This document shows positions 43,786-51,500 of a DNA stretch of 55,284 nucleotides, piece after piece. The stretch covers positions 1 through 55,284 of the forward strand of contig DAIOKN010000013.1 in the NCBI GenBank assembly GCA_036756705.1. Reading direction: 5' to 3'. Within the stretch, counting starts at the first letter, position 1. The number at the start of each line of letters is the position of its first letter. The stretch comes from Caproicibacter sp002399225. GTDB lineage: Bacteria > Bacillota > Clostridia > Oscillospirales > Acutalibacteraceae. Below the pieces are notes generated by a model. It saw nothing but the letters and a program-made list of their open reading frames with translations. It was not told the DNA's origin and did not search any database. The position numbers and the translations under genes are program-made.

Positions 43786-43905
43786 GGATGTTTAAAACCG
43801 GGCTTTTGCCCCCGGTCCGTTGCTGGCTCGGGGGCGGCCTTTCACGGAAGGCTGCTCTGCCAGAATATGGGACAAAAAATTTACGCAAAGGAGATATGTC
43901 CTCTG

Positions 43906-44778
43906 ATGGGAAGCTGGATTGACGGTCATACCGTTCCGTTTGGTCTGATCGGTTCGCCGGTGGGACATTCCGGTTCGCCGGCCATGTATAATTATTGTTT
44001 TGAAAAAGACGGATTAAACTGCGTCTATCTCGCGTTCGAGGTCGATCTGAAGACCCTGGACGCCGGGATGAAAGCAATTCGGGCTCTGCACTTTAAAGGA
44101 ATCAATATCACCATGCCCTGCAAAAGCGCTGCCGTTCAATATGCGGATGAGTGTACCAAAGCGGTAAGATTGATTGGCGCAACCAACTGCATGATTTGTG
44201 AAAACGGTAAATGGATTGCACACAATACCGACGGAATCGGGTATGTAAATAATTTAAAAGCACATGGAGTGGATGTGAAGGGCAAGAAAGTCACTCTGAT
44301 CGGCGGCGGAGGAGCCGGCATGGCAATTTTGGTCCAGTGCGCGCTTTCCGGTGCAAAGGAAATTTCTGTTTTTAATATCCGCGACGCTTTTATTGGAAAT
44401 CTGGAGGAACGCGCGGAGCTGATTAACCGCGAGGTTTCCGGCTGCACAGTCCGCGTCTTTGATCTGGCCGACCAGGAAAAGCTGAAGGCGGAGATCGCAG
44501 ACAGCCAAATCTTGACCAATGCGACCCGAGTCGGCATGGCTCCGCAGGATCAGTCGATGGCGGTCCCGGATGTCAGCGTTTTTCATAAGGGCCTTGTGGT
44601 TGCGGATACCGTATACAATCCGCGCGAAACCCGCCTGATTCGAGAAGCCAGAGCTGCCGGCTGCCTGGGCGTTGAAGGCATCGGCATGCTCGTCCGCCAG
44701 GGAGAGGCAGCTTATCAGATTTTCACATCCAAAGCCATGCCTGTAGAAGAGGTTCAGAAAAAATTTTTTGAAACGTGA
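43906..44778 (+). CDS. shikimate/quinate dehydrogenase (second copy)
   Basis: 290 residues from the ATG at 43906, chosen because AAAGGAG precedes it (12-base spacing, the same spacing as in the first copy); an earlier ATG at 43867 lacks a ribosome site. Motifs: SxS in GHSGSPAMYN, Lys73 in ITMPCKSA, Asp109 in HNTDGIGY, nucleotide loop IGGGGAGMAI. It would oxidise shikimate or quinate, or reduce the dehydro forms. About 45 percent similar by eye to the first copy, so the pair may handle two ring acids or two steps. A hairpin terminator follows. Confidence 0.9.
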   Translation: MGSWIDGHTVPFGLIGSPVGHSGSPAMYNYCFEKDGLNCVYLAFEVDLKTLDAGMKAIRALHFKGINITMPCKSAAVQYADECTKAVRLIGATNCMICENGKWIAHNTDGIGYVNNLKAHGVDVKGKKVTLIGGGGAGMAILVQCALSGAKEISVFNIRDAFIGNLEERAELINREVSGCTVRVFDLADQEKLKAEIADSQILTNATRVGMAPQDQSMAVPDVSVFHKGLVVADTVYNPRETRLIREARAAGCLGVEGIGMLVRQGEAAYQIFTSKAMPVEEVQKKFFET

Positions 44779-44822
44779 CCGCTGCAACTTCACGTTTTAG
44801 CATAATCAGTAATCATACTTGC

Positions 44823-44872
44823 AAAAATCGCCGCTATTGGTTACAATACTCAATAGAGGCGATTTTTATTAT
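44823..44872 (+). terminator. intrinsic terminator
   Basis: AAAAATCGCC (44823-44832) pairs with GGCGATTTTT (44858-44867), continued by CTATTG/CAATAG. T-rich 3' side. It ends the shikimate-gene run before the LysR gene. Confidence 0.8.
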
Positions 44873-44937
44873 GGTTATATCTTATCTATATTTTTTCCTT
44901 TGAGACAAACACCAAATAAGCGGAAGAGGGGCTTTTC

Positions 44938-45846
44938 ATGAATTTGTCTCAGCTTTATTATTTTAAAAAGTTAGCTGAAGTTCAGCATTATACAAAAGCC
45001 GCGAAAGCGCTCTATATTACACAGCCCAGCCTGAGCGAAGCCATTTCGTCGCTGGAGTCCGAGCTTGACATACAGCTCTTTGTAAAAAGGGGACGCAATA
45101 TTACGCTTACCCAGTATGGGAAAGAATTTTATCAGTATGTTTCCGCGTCGCTCAATGAACTTGACAAAGGTATCGCTGTGATCCAGGAACACGTCAAAGA
45201 CATCGGAGGCACGATTAATATTGGCTGCATTGCCACTCTGCTGGTCGGATTCATGCCGCACGCCATGTACTCTTACCGTCAGAAGATCAGCGGAAAAACA
45301 GTTTTTCATGTTTTTGAGACTCCGACCGCTGTGGCGGTTGCGGGGCTAAAATCCGAAATTTATGATGTGGCTTTCTGCTCAAAGGTGGAAGAGTCTGATT
45401 TGTGTTTTATGCCGATTCTGGAACAGGAAATGCTGGCACTCGTCAACCGGGACCATCCGCTGGCGGACCGTAAAACGATCTCGTTAAAGGATTTGGAAGG
45501 TTACAGCCTCGTCACCTATCGCCCGGATATTCAAATCGGCAGAGATGTGGGTGCACTTTTAGCTGAAAATGGGCTGAAAGCGGATTGCCTCTTCATGGAA
45601 GAAGGTTCAATCGGGGCCTCTGTGAGGGTGAATCCGGTGGTCGGAGTTCTTGCCAACACATTATGGCTCAGCCAGTATCCGGATCTGGTGCAGATCCATT
45701 TTTCCGATGTTCCAAAAGCGTTCCGAAAAGTTTACATGGTCTACAACAAAAAGCACTTTATCACCCTGCCGGTAGAAAGATTCATGAATTTCATCCAGGC
45801 AAACCTTGACACACTGGTATCTGAAGACTACCGGTTACAAAATTGA
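44938..45846 (+). CDS. LysR family transcriptional regulator
   Basis: 302 residues. N-terminal helix-turn-helix: AEVQHYTKAAKALYITQPSLSEAISSLE, then a LysR co-inducer domain starting near residue 90 (GGTINIGCIATLLVGFMPH). It lies between the ring-acid gene run and the CoA ligase, both of which it may control. The inducer could be shikimate, quinate or a CoA-pathway intermediate. Likely sites are in the divergent gap 37252-37733 or before 42071; no T-N11-A site is certain. Confidence 0.9.
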   Translation: MNLSQLYYFKKLAEVQHYTKAAKALYITQPSLSEAISSLESELDIQLFVKRGRNITLTQYGKEFYQYVSASLNELDKGIAVIQEHVKDIGGTINIGCIATLLVGFMPHAMYSYRQKISGKTVFHVFETPTAVAVAGLKSEIYDVAFCSKVEESDLCFMPILEQEMLALVNRDHPLADRKTISLKDLEGYSLVTYRPDIQIGRDVGALLAENGLKADCLFMEEGSIGASVRVNPVVGVLANTLWLSQYPDLVQIHFSDVPKAFRKVYMVYNKKHFITLPVERFMNFIQANLDTLVSEDYRLQN

Positions 45847-45918
45847 CAGACGCCTATACGGGAAAATAAAGAACAGTGCTCCTGTCCAAATGACAGATTT
45901 GTTTATGCCAAAGTTCTT

Positions 45919-48120
45919 TTATGGCTTGTTGGGAGTCGGCGCCCGCATTTTATCCATCGGGATCCGCATCAACCCGAGTTTGCTGTTCCAAATATAGATT
46001 GCAAAATCCCGCTTGCAGCGGAAAGTACACTCCAAACAAGGGTTCTCATCGCAGTAACAGTAAGCGTCAGTATCTGCAAGCGCAAATACGAGGGAATGTT
46101 TGGCAGGGGTAACATATTTCAGCTGTCCGCCGGTAAAAGTCCTTAAATAAATCCACTCCGGCTCCGGAATACCCTCGCTGCATAGCCAGGTAATGCAAAC
46201 GGCGTTTTCGTTGAATCCGCCGACAATTTTATAATCAACCTGCAGGCCGCAGCCGGCTTCCCATTCAGCCGGCTGCAATCTTTGCATGGGCGCGGAACAG
46301 CAGACTGCCTCCGCCTCCGCAGCGGGGCTGATTTGCTGGAAAACGCTGCCGCACGACTCGCAGAGAAAAAATTGCGGCTCGCTGCAAATCGGTTTCGGTT
46401 TACTGGTTTCCCTGGCACGCCGCGTCCCAAATCTTTGATCCGGCATCTTGGATGCTCCTGTCTGAATCTGCTCGGAAGAGTTTTGCCCCATCCGCCGGCT
46501 CAATTCTTTCGCAAGCAGGTATTTTTTTACCTTTCCCGACTCTGTCATCGGGATTTGTTCGATATTTTCCACGCGTTCCGGCCATCCATACTTGGAAACC
46601 TTTGATTTGCGCAGAAAATCCGTCAGCGTTTCCAGCGTAACCGGCGCTTTTGCGTCGGATGGTACGACAAACGCGCAGATCCGTTCTCCCAAACGGGGAT
46701 CCGGCATTCCGATTACGGCGGAATCCTTCACGGCGGGGCAGCGGCGCACGTTTTCATTGATAGCGTTCGCATTTAAATTGACGCCGCCCCGGATAATCAC
46801 ATCCTTGATTCTTCCGATTACCCGGATCTTTTTTTCCTCATCGCGGATGCAGAGATCCCCGCTGTGGAACCATCCCTCGTCGTCCAGAACTTTCCCTGTG
46901 GCGGCGGGGTCGTTCATATAACCGACAAAAACGTTGGGACCGCGGGACCATTCTTCTCCTTCGGAACCGTCGGGAGCGTCTTTGCCGTCTCTGCCGACAA
47001 TGCGCACCTCGACTCCGTCAATCGGCCTTCCGGCGGAAGGCTTGATATCCGCCGACCACTCGTCCGGGCGGATCAGCGTATGGGGGATGCTTTCTGTGGA
47101 GCCATAGCACTCGCAGACACGGAGCCCGTATTTGGAAGCCTCTTTGACCAGATAGGATGGAACCGGAGCACCACCGCAGATAAACAGCCCCAGTGTCGGC
47201 ATTCTTTGCGGATTCGTCTGAAAAAATTTAAGAATATCGTAGACAAAAGTCGTGGTCCCCATCGAATAGGTGCAGTGTTCACGGTTTACCAGATTCACCG
47301 CATCGGCAACGGAAAAGTGCTTTTGCAGAACGAGTTCCGCGCCGGCCAGCAGGGTGGACACAATCCCGTGTGCAAAACCTGTGGCGTGATAGAGCGGAGC
47401 CGGCATGAACATGATGTCCTCTGCGGTGATTCTGACCGCCTGATTGAATCCCTGTTCGCAAAAGATCAGGTTGTTGTGCGTCAGCATGGCGCATTTCAGC
47501 GCGCCCGCCGTGCCGGAAGTGCAAATGGCTGCCGCTACGGAATCGCTGCCGGCAGGACCCGCACTGCGAAGCAGATCCGGATTTTTGGGGGTGTTCATTA
47601 TCTCCCGAAGGGTTGGAAAAGCGGCAGGCTCCGCCGACTGAGCGTCTTCCACCTGAATCACAGTGCAAACGTCCGGATGACGGCGGCACAGCTGTTTCGC
47701 AAGCGTGGCATATTCCACGCTTTTGTAGCGGACCGGGCAGAGATAGGCCCGGGTCCCGACCCGGCGGAAGATTTTAGACAGTTCTTCCCCTTGAAAGGAA
47801 GGGGAAAGCGGGTTTGCAACCGCACCGACTTTCAGGCAGGCAATGGTGATGATGGCAAATTCGCTCCACACCGGAAGCTGATAAGAGACCGTGTCGCCGG
47901 GGCGAATCCCGGAAGAAAGAAAATAGGCGGCCAAACGGCTGCTCTTTTCGTCCAGTTCCCTGTAGGTATACCGAAAGCCGCGGTCATCCGTGACATAGGT
48001 GCGGTTTCCGTACCGCTTGACAGTATCGTTCCAGCAATCCAACAGAGTCCGTGACGTCCAATATCCTTTTTTATAATAGAGATCTTTCTGGCGGTCGTTG
48101 ATTTTTATCTTGTTTGTCAT
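45919..48120 (-). CDS. acyl-CoA ligase fused to a desulforedoxin-like C-terminal domain
   Basis: 733 residues; normal AMP-forming acyl-CoA ligases have 500-560. Residues 1-540 are a complete ligase: P-loop SGTAGALKCAMLTH (202-215; the usual PKG is LKC), CYGSTES (338-344), WFHSGD (417-422), GRIKDVIIRGG (436-446), catalytic Lys in MTESGKVKKYLL (525-536). After a linker, Cys587, 590, 607 and 608 give C-x2-C-x16-CC, the rubredoxin-like iron site of desulforedoxin/desulfoferrodoxin. Residues 620-733 resemble the following superoxide-reductase-like beta domain but lack its His ligands, and carry five Cys at 688-702. Cytoplasmic. It should activate the imported ring acid; the tail could sense redox state or anchor a partner. 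No sign of frameshift at the junction. Confidence 0.88.
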   Translation of the reverse strand: MTNKIKINDRQKDLYYKKGYWTSRTLLDCWNDTVKRYGNRTYVTDDRGFRYTYRELDEKSSRLAAYFLSSGIRPGDTVSYQLPVWSEFAIITIACLKVGAVANPLSPSFQGEELSKIFRRVGTRAYLCPVRYKSVEYATLAKQLCRRHPDVCTVIQVEDAQSAEPAAFPTLREIMNTPKNPDLLRSAGPAGSDSVAAAICTSGTAGALKCAMLTHNNLIFCEQGFNQAVRITAEDIMFMPAPLYHATGFAHGIVSTLLAGAELVLQKHFSVADAVNLVNREHCTYSMGTTTFVYDILKFFQTNPQRMPTLGLFICGGAPVPSYLVKEASKYGLRVCECYGSTESIPHTLIRPDEWSADIKPSAGRPIDGVEVRIVGRDGKDAPDGSEGEEWSRGPNVFVGYMNDPAATGKVLDDEGWFHSGDLCIRDEEKKIRVIGRIKDVIIRGGVNLNANAINENVRRCPAVKDSAVIGMPDPRLGERICAFVVPSDAKAPVTLETLTDFLRKSKVSKYGWPERVENIEQIPMTESGKVKKYLLAKELSRRMGQNSSEQIQTGASKMPDQRFGTRRARETSKPKPICSEPQFFLCESCGSVFQQISPAAEAEAVCCSAPMQRLQPAEWEAGCGLQVDYKIVGGFNENAVCITWLCSEGIPEPEWIYLRTFTGGQLKYVTPAKHSLVFALADTDAYCYCDENPCLECTFRCKRDFAIYIWNSKLGLMRIPMDKMRAPTPNKP

Positions 48121-48171
48121 CGGGATTCCGCCACTCCTCTCTAAACTTTTTTATGGAAATGCACTGTATTT

Positions 48172-48200
48172 ATTATACAATAAAATGTGTAAAATACACA
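48172..48200 (-). promoter_or_regulatory. CoA ligase promoter with palindromic operator
   Basis: TATAAT at 48177-48172 on the minus strand. Directly upstream, in the -10/-35 spacer, lies the perfect dyad TGTGTA-TTT-TACACA (48200-48186). A regulator bound there would block RNA polymerase. No strong -35 is visible, which suits a regulated promoter. Confidence 0.6.
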
Positions 48201-48416
48201 AGAATGATTGCTAAAACAATCTATCGTTTTGTGCTATTTATATGGAAATATATATAGGAAACAACTATGATATGCGGCGGTACCGCAAAGCTCAGAGAGA
48301 AAAATTACCATTTTTAAGTAAAAAAATTTTGCATAAATATACAAAGCCCGCTTCGCTGCGAAAGACTTGAAAAGAGGGTTCGAAATATGGGGTTGAAAGA
48401 GTCCTTTCCGGACAGA

Positions 48417-48869
48417 TTATAAAACTTCAACCCGGTCTAAGACGTATAGCAATACGCTTCCAATTGTGACCGCTTTATTGTTTTCGTCCCGAATAACGGC
48501 CCTTACGTTGCAGAGATTCCGGCCGACTTTTTCCGGGGCTGCGGTGCAAGTGAGCTTTTTTCCGCCGCCCGGGCGCAGAAATTGGAGGTTCATGGCCGCG
48601 GTGGTCACGTCGAGGCCGAGGCTGAAGCAGGAAAAGGCTGAGATCACGTCGACGATGGTGCTGAGCGCTCCGCCATGGCAGGTGCCGTGAAGATTCAGAT
48701 TCTTCTCTGACAGCACAATTTCACCTTTTGCCGTACCCTCGCCGAGATCGGTCAGGCACACATCGGAGGCGAGCGGATAACGCTCCTCCGTGTTGAATTT
48801 TTCAAAAAGGTACCGGTACCACAGTTCCTTGGTCCATGGCTTCCCATGATTTGTCTTGTCAAAGGCCAT
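48417..48869 (-). CDS. PaaI-type hotdog thioesterase
   Basis: 150 residues from the ATG at 48869 (AAGGATG six bases upstream). Hotdog fold with the PaaI active-site pattern LHGTCHGGALSTIVDVISAF; the HGG loop and following Asp are as expected. Then TTAAMNLQFLRPGGGKKLTCTA. It releases acids from acyl- or aryl-CoA. It is encoded upstream of, and on the same strand as, the CoA ligase, 296 bases apart. It may clear stalled CoA thioesters or release the end product of the ring-acid route. The gap 48121-48416 has only the ligase promoter region. Confidence 0.87.
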   Translation of the reverse strand: MAFDKTNHGKPWTKELWYRYLFEKFNTEERYPLASDVCLTDLGEGTAKGEIVLSEKNLNLHGTCHGGALSTIVDVISAFSCFSLGLDVTTAAMNLQFLRPGGGKKLTCTAAPEKVGRNLCNVRAVIRDENNKAVTIGSVLLYVLDRVEVL

Positions 48870-49134
48870 TTCAATCATCCTTCGTTTGTTTTAGCGGTCC
48901 GGTTTTTAGCCGGGCTTGAAATTGCACTTTCATTTTATAAGAAGCAGTAGTGCGAAACAAGTGGATTCACCGGATTTATATATCGGAACTCTCCGGATTT
49001 GCTTTGCAGACCATAAAAATTTCCTATCAATGCGGCGCCTGAAAAGCCATTTTACATTGCTTTTTTTAGCCGGAATTGATCTTTTCCGTTAAAACAAGGG
49101 GAGATTTAAGAGACAATTTTAGATATTTCTACCG

Positions 49135-49163
49135 TTGACTTTAGAAATTTAAAGTGATATATT
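49135..49163 (+). promoter_or_regulatory. promoter of the leader peptide and ABC operon
   Basis: TTGACT (49135-49140), 17-base spacer, TATATT (49158-49163). The predicted start near 49170 gives a leader of about 270 bases. The stretch 48870-49134 shows no gene. Confidence 0.75.
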
Positions 49164-49201
49164 TAACTTAATTTAAAGTTCTGTGAAGGGAGATCCGCAA
49201 A

Positions 49202-49330
49202 ATGCACAGCGAAGTTTTCTGTAAATTTGTCCGCAATAACACCTGCGCAGCGGCGGGTCGATTTTACTATGCCTATTATTGCTTTTTTACGGGGTTAAAA
49301 CATAATAGGCATGCCGCAACAGAACGATAA
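49202..49330 (+). CDS. aromatic-rich leader peptide (attenuator)
   Basis: A 42-codon ORF with AAGGGAG nine bases before its ATG. Residues 21-29 read FYYAYYCFF, seven aromatic residues in nine. It lies in the transcribed leader of an ABC transporter operon, before an intrinsic terminator. The codons for YAYY lie inside the left arm (49269-49279) of an 11-bp inverted repeat, and TGC TTT TTT can pair with the A-rich left arm of the terminator. This is the layout of a ribosome-mediated attenuator that senses tyrosyl- and phenylalanyl-tRNA supply. The peptide itself likely has no other job. Confidence 0.65.
   Translation: MHSEVFCKFVRNNTCAAAGRFYYAYYCFFTGLKHNRHAATER
49269..49312 (+). promoter_or_regulatory. 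attenuator stem overlapping the aromatic codons
   Basis: ATGCCTATTAT (49269-49279) pairs perfectly with ATAATAGGCAT (49302-49312). A ribosome stalled on the Tyr/Phe codons would prevent this pairing and expose alternative partners. Confidence 0.6.
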
Positions 49331-49358
49331 AGCCGAACACAAAACTTTTTTATTTTAA

Positions 49359-49406
49359 AAAAAGCAGTGGCTTGTCTGGAAAGGCAGGCCGCTGCTTTTT
49401 CTATAT
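49359..49406 (+). terminator. leader terminator of the ABC operon
   Basis: AAAAAGCAGTGGC (49359-49371) pairs with GCCGCTGCTTTTT (49388-49400) with one GT pair; the T-run is the 3' arm. It lies 41 bases before the binding-protein start, so it must be bypassed for expression. The left arm can alternatively pair with TGCTTTTTT at 49280-49288. Confidence 0.75.
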
Positions 49407-49441
49407 TACCGTATTCAATCACAATAAGGGAGAGGGATAAC

Positions 49442-50461
49442 ATGAAAAAGAAAATCGCAGTATTGCTTCTGGCTGCTGCCACAGCCCTGTCGCTGACAGC
49501 GTGCAGCGGGGGTTCCAACGCCTCAAAATCCGGACCCTCGTCATCCGCTTCATCGGCCTCTAAAGCTTCGGCGGGGAAACACTATACGGTCGGAATTTGT
49601 CAGCTGGTGCAGCACCCCGCGCTCGACGCCGCCACCAAAGGTTTTCAAAAGGCCTTAACTGACAAGCTGGGCAGCAGAGTTACCTTCAACATGCAGAACG
49701 CGTCGGGTGATTCCCCCACCTGCGCGGTCATCTGCAATCAGTTCGTTTCTTCCAATGTGGATCTGATCATGGCAAACGCCACGCCGGCGCTTCAGGCTGC
49801 CCAGACGGCTACCAGCAAGATCCCGATCCTCGGCACTTCCGTCACCGATTACGGCACCGCCCTTGGCATCAGCAACTGGTCCGGCACGACCGGCAAAAAC
49901 ATCTCCGGCACCTCGGATCTGGCTCCCATTGAACAGCAGGCCAATCTGCTGCATGAGCTTTTTCCGAAGGCGAAGAAGGTCGGAATTATTTACTGTTCCG
50001 CAGAGCCCAACTCAAAATATCAGGACAAAGTGATCAAGAAAGCACTCACCAAGCTGGGCTACACCTGCAAGGACTACACTTTTTCCGATTCCAACGACGT
50101 TCAGTCCGTCACAAAGACGGCGGCTTCTGAAAGCGACGTAATCTATCTGCCTACGGATAATACGGTCGCTTCCAATACGGGGATTATCAAAAACGTCTGC
50201 CTGCCTGCAAAAGTGCCGGTCATTGCCGGAGAAGAGGGCATTTGCGCCGGCTGCGGGGTTGCGACGCTTTCCATCAGCTATTACGACCTTGGCTACACAA
50301 CCGGCGAAATGGCCTATGATATTCTGGTCAATCACGCGAACCCCGCCACCATGAAAGTGAAGTTTGCTCCCAAGTACACCAAAGAGTACAATCCCAGCGT
50401 TTGCAAGGCGATGGGGATCACGCTGCCCAGTGGTTTCAAGGCGATCAAAGCATCCTCCTGA
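49442..50461 (+). CDS. TrpX-like ABC transporter binding lipoprotein
   Basis: 339 residues from the ATG at 49442 (AGGGAGAGG upstream). Lipobox LSLTAC with Cys21. Family ABC_sub_bind (PF04392 type; TrpX-like): KHYTVGICQLVQHPALDAATKGF, NQFVSSNVDLIMANATPALQAAQ, KVGIIYCSAEPNS, PVIAGEEGICAGCG. Members near tryptophan-regulated genes import tryptophan in streptococci; here the leader suggests Tyr/Phe or a related aromatic. First gene of a three-gene transporter. Confidence 0.88.
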   Translation: MKKKIAVLLLAAATALSLTACSGGSNASKSGPSSSASSASKASAGKHYTVGICQLVQHPALDAATKGFQKALTDKLGSRVTFNMQNASGDSPTCAVICNQFVSSNVDLIMANATPALQAAQTATSKIPILGTSVTDYGTALGISNWSGTTGKNISGTSDLAPIEQQANLLHELFPKAKKVGIIYCSAEPNSKYQDKVIKKALTKLGYTCKDYTFSDSNDVQSVTKTAASESDVIYLPTDNTVASNTGIIKNVCLPAKVPVIAGEEGICAGCGVATLSISYYDLGYTTGEMAYDILVNHANPATMKVKFAPKYTKEYNPSVCKAMGITLPSGFKAIKASS

Positions 50462-50543
50462 CCTTTTGCCCCAATCGCCGCTTGCGGTCCCTGTAAGGGA
50501 GCCGCTCCGGCCCTCCATTTTCAAGCATCAGAAAGGAAGCGCT

Positions 50544-51500
50544 ATGGATTTCATGATGGCATATCTTTCATCTCTCAGCCCAATCAACCTGCTCATGGCG
50601 ATTCCGGGCAATATTGCCCAGGGAATCATCTGGGGGATCATGGCTCTGGGGGTGTTAATCACATTTCGGCTGCTGAACTTTGCAGATCTGACGGTGGACG
50701 GCACTTTCGCGACGGGCGGCGCCGTGACGGTCGTGCTGATCCTCGCCGGCGCGCCGGTTCCGCTGGCCCTCGTTGCCGCGCTGGCTGCGGGGCTTCTCGC
50801 CGGTACCGTCACCGGTCTGCTGAACACCGTTTTAGGGATTCCGGAGATCCTGTCCGGGATCCTCACGCAGATTTCGCTCTGGTCTGTGAACCTGCTGATC
50901 CTGAGCGGGGCGAACAAGGCCGTCAATGTGGATGAGTATCCGCTGATTGTGACCCTGCGGAATGTAAAAAGCTCCATTGTCACCGCGCTCGTTTTTGCAG
51001 CGGTTCTCATCTGTATTCTGTACTGGTATTTCGGGACCGAGCAGGGGAGCGCCATCCGGGCCACCGGCTGCAACCCGCACATGGCCAGAGCGCAGGGCAT
51101 CAATATCGATTTTATGAAGGTGCTCGCCATCAGCCTTTCCAATGGGCTGGTGGGCCTTTCCGGCGGGCTTCTGGCTCAATATCAGGGGTTTGCGGATATC
51201 AAAATGGGGCAGGGCTCCATTGTCATCGGGCTGGCCGCCGTCATCATCGGGGAAGTCTTGGGAGACGCGCTTTTGGGCAAATCTATGAATTTTGCCCTGC
51301 GTCTTGGATTTGTCGTGGTTGGCGGCGTTCTTTATTACCTTGTCATCGGCCTTGTCATGTGGCTGAAAATGCCGACCGACCTGCTCAAGCTTCTTACGGC
51401 CGTCATTGTGGCGACATTCCTGGCGGTCCCTTATCTCAGGGCAAAATCCAAAAATTCCTTTGCACTCGCAGGCAAGAGAGGGGCGCAGAACCATGCTTAA
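50544..51500 (+). CDS. TrpY-like ABC transporter permease
   Basis: 318 residues from the ATG at 50544 (GAAAGGAAG upstream). About eight to nine hydrophobic helices of the branched-chain/LivH-like permease fold: GNIAQGIIWGIMALGVLITFRLLNFADLTVDGTFATGG seen in pieces, and the cytoplasmic loop RATGCNPHMARAQGINIDFMK that meets the ATPase. It overlaps the ATPase gene by 8 bases, so the products are made together. Confidence 0.92.
   Translation: MDFMMAYLSSLSPINLLMAIPGNIAQGIIWGIMALGVLITFRLLNFADLTVDGTFATGGAVTVVLILAGAPVPLALVAALAAGLLAGTVTGLLNTVLGIPEILSGILTQISLWSVNLLILSGANKAVNVDEYPLIVTLRNVKSSIVTALVFAAVLICILYWYFGTEQGSAIRATGCNPHMARAQGINIDFMKVLAISLSNGLVGLSGGLLAQYQGFADIKMGQGSIVIGLAAVIIGEVLGDALLGKSMNFALRLGFVVVGGVLYYLVIGLVMWLKMPTDLLKLLTAVIVATFLAVPYLRAKSKNSFALAGKRGAQNHA

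Noticed and set aside
43786..43866. Terminator between aroD and the second aroE
   Set aside because: GC-rich stems (CCCCCG/CGGGGG, ACCGGG/CCCGGT) overlap and have no T-run, so the genes are probably co-transcribed.
46864..48054. 396-codon plus-strand open frame
   Set aside because: Antisense to the CoA ligase, whose motifs are intact.
49170..49441. T-box leader before the aromatic transporter
   Set aside because: No T-box core sequence (GGTGGNACCGCG type) is present; the leader peptide and terminator explain the region better.
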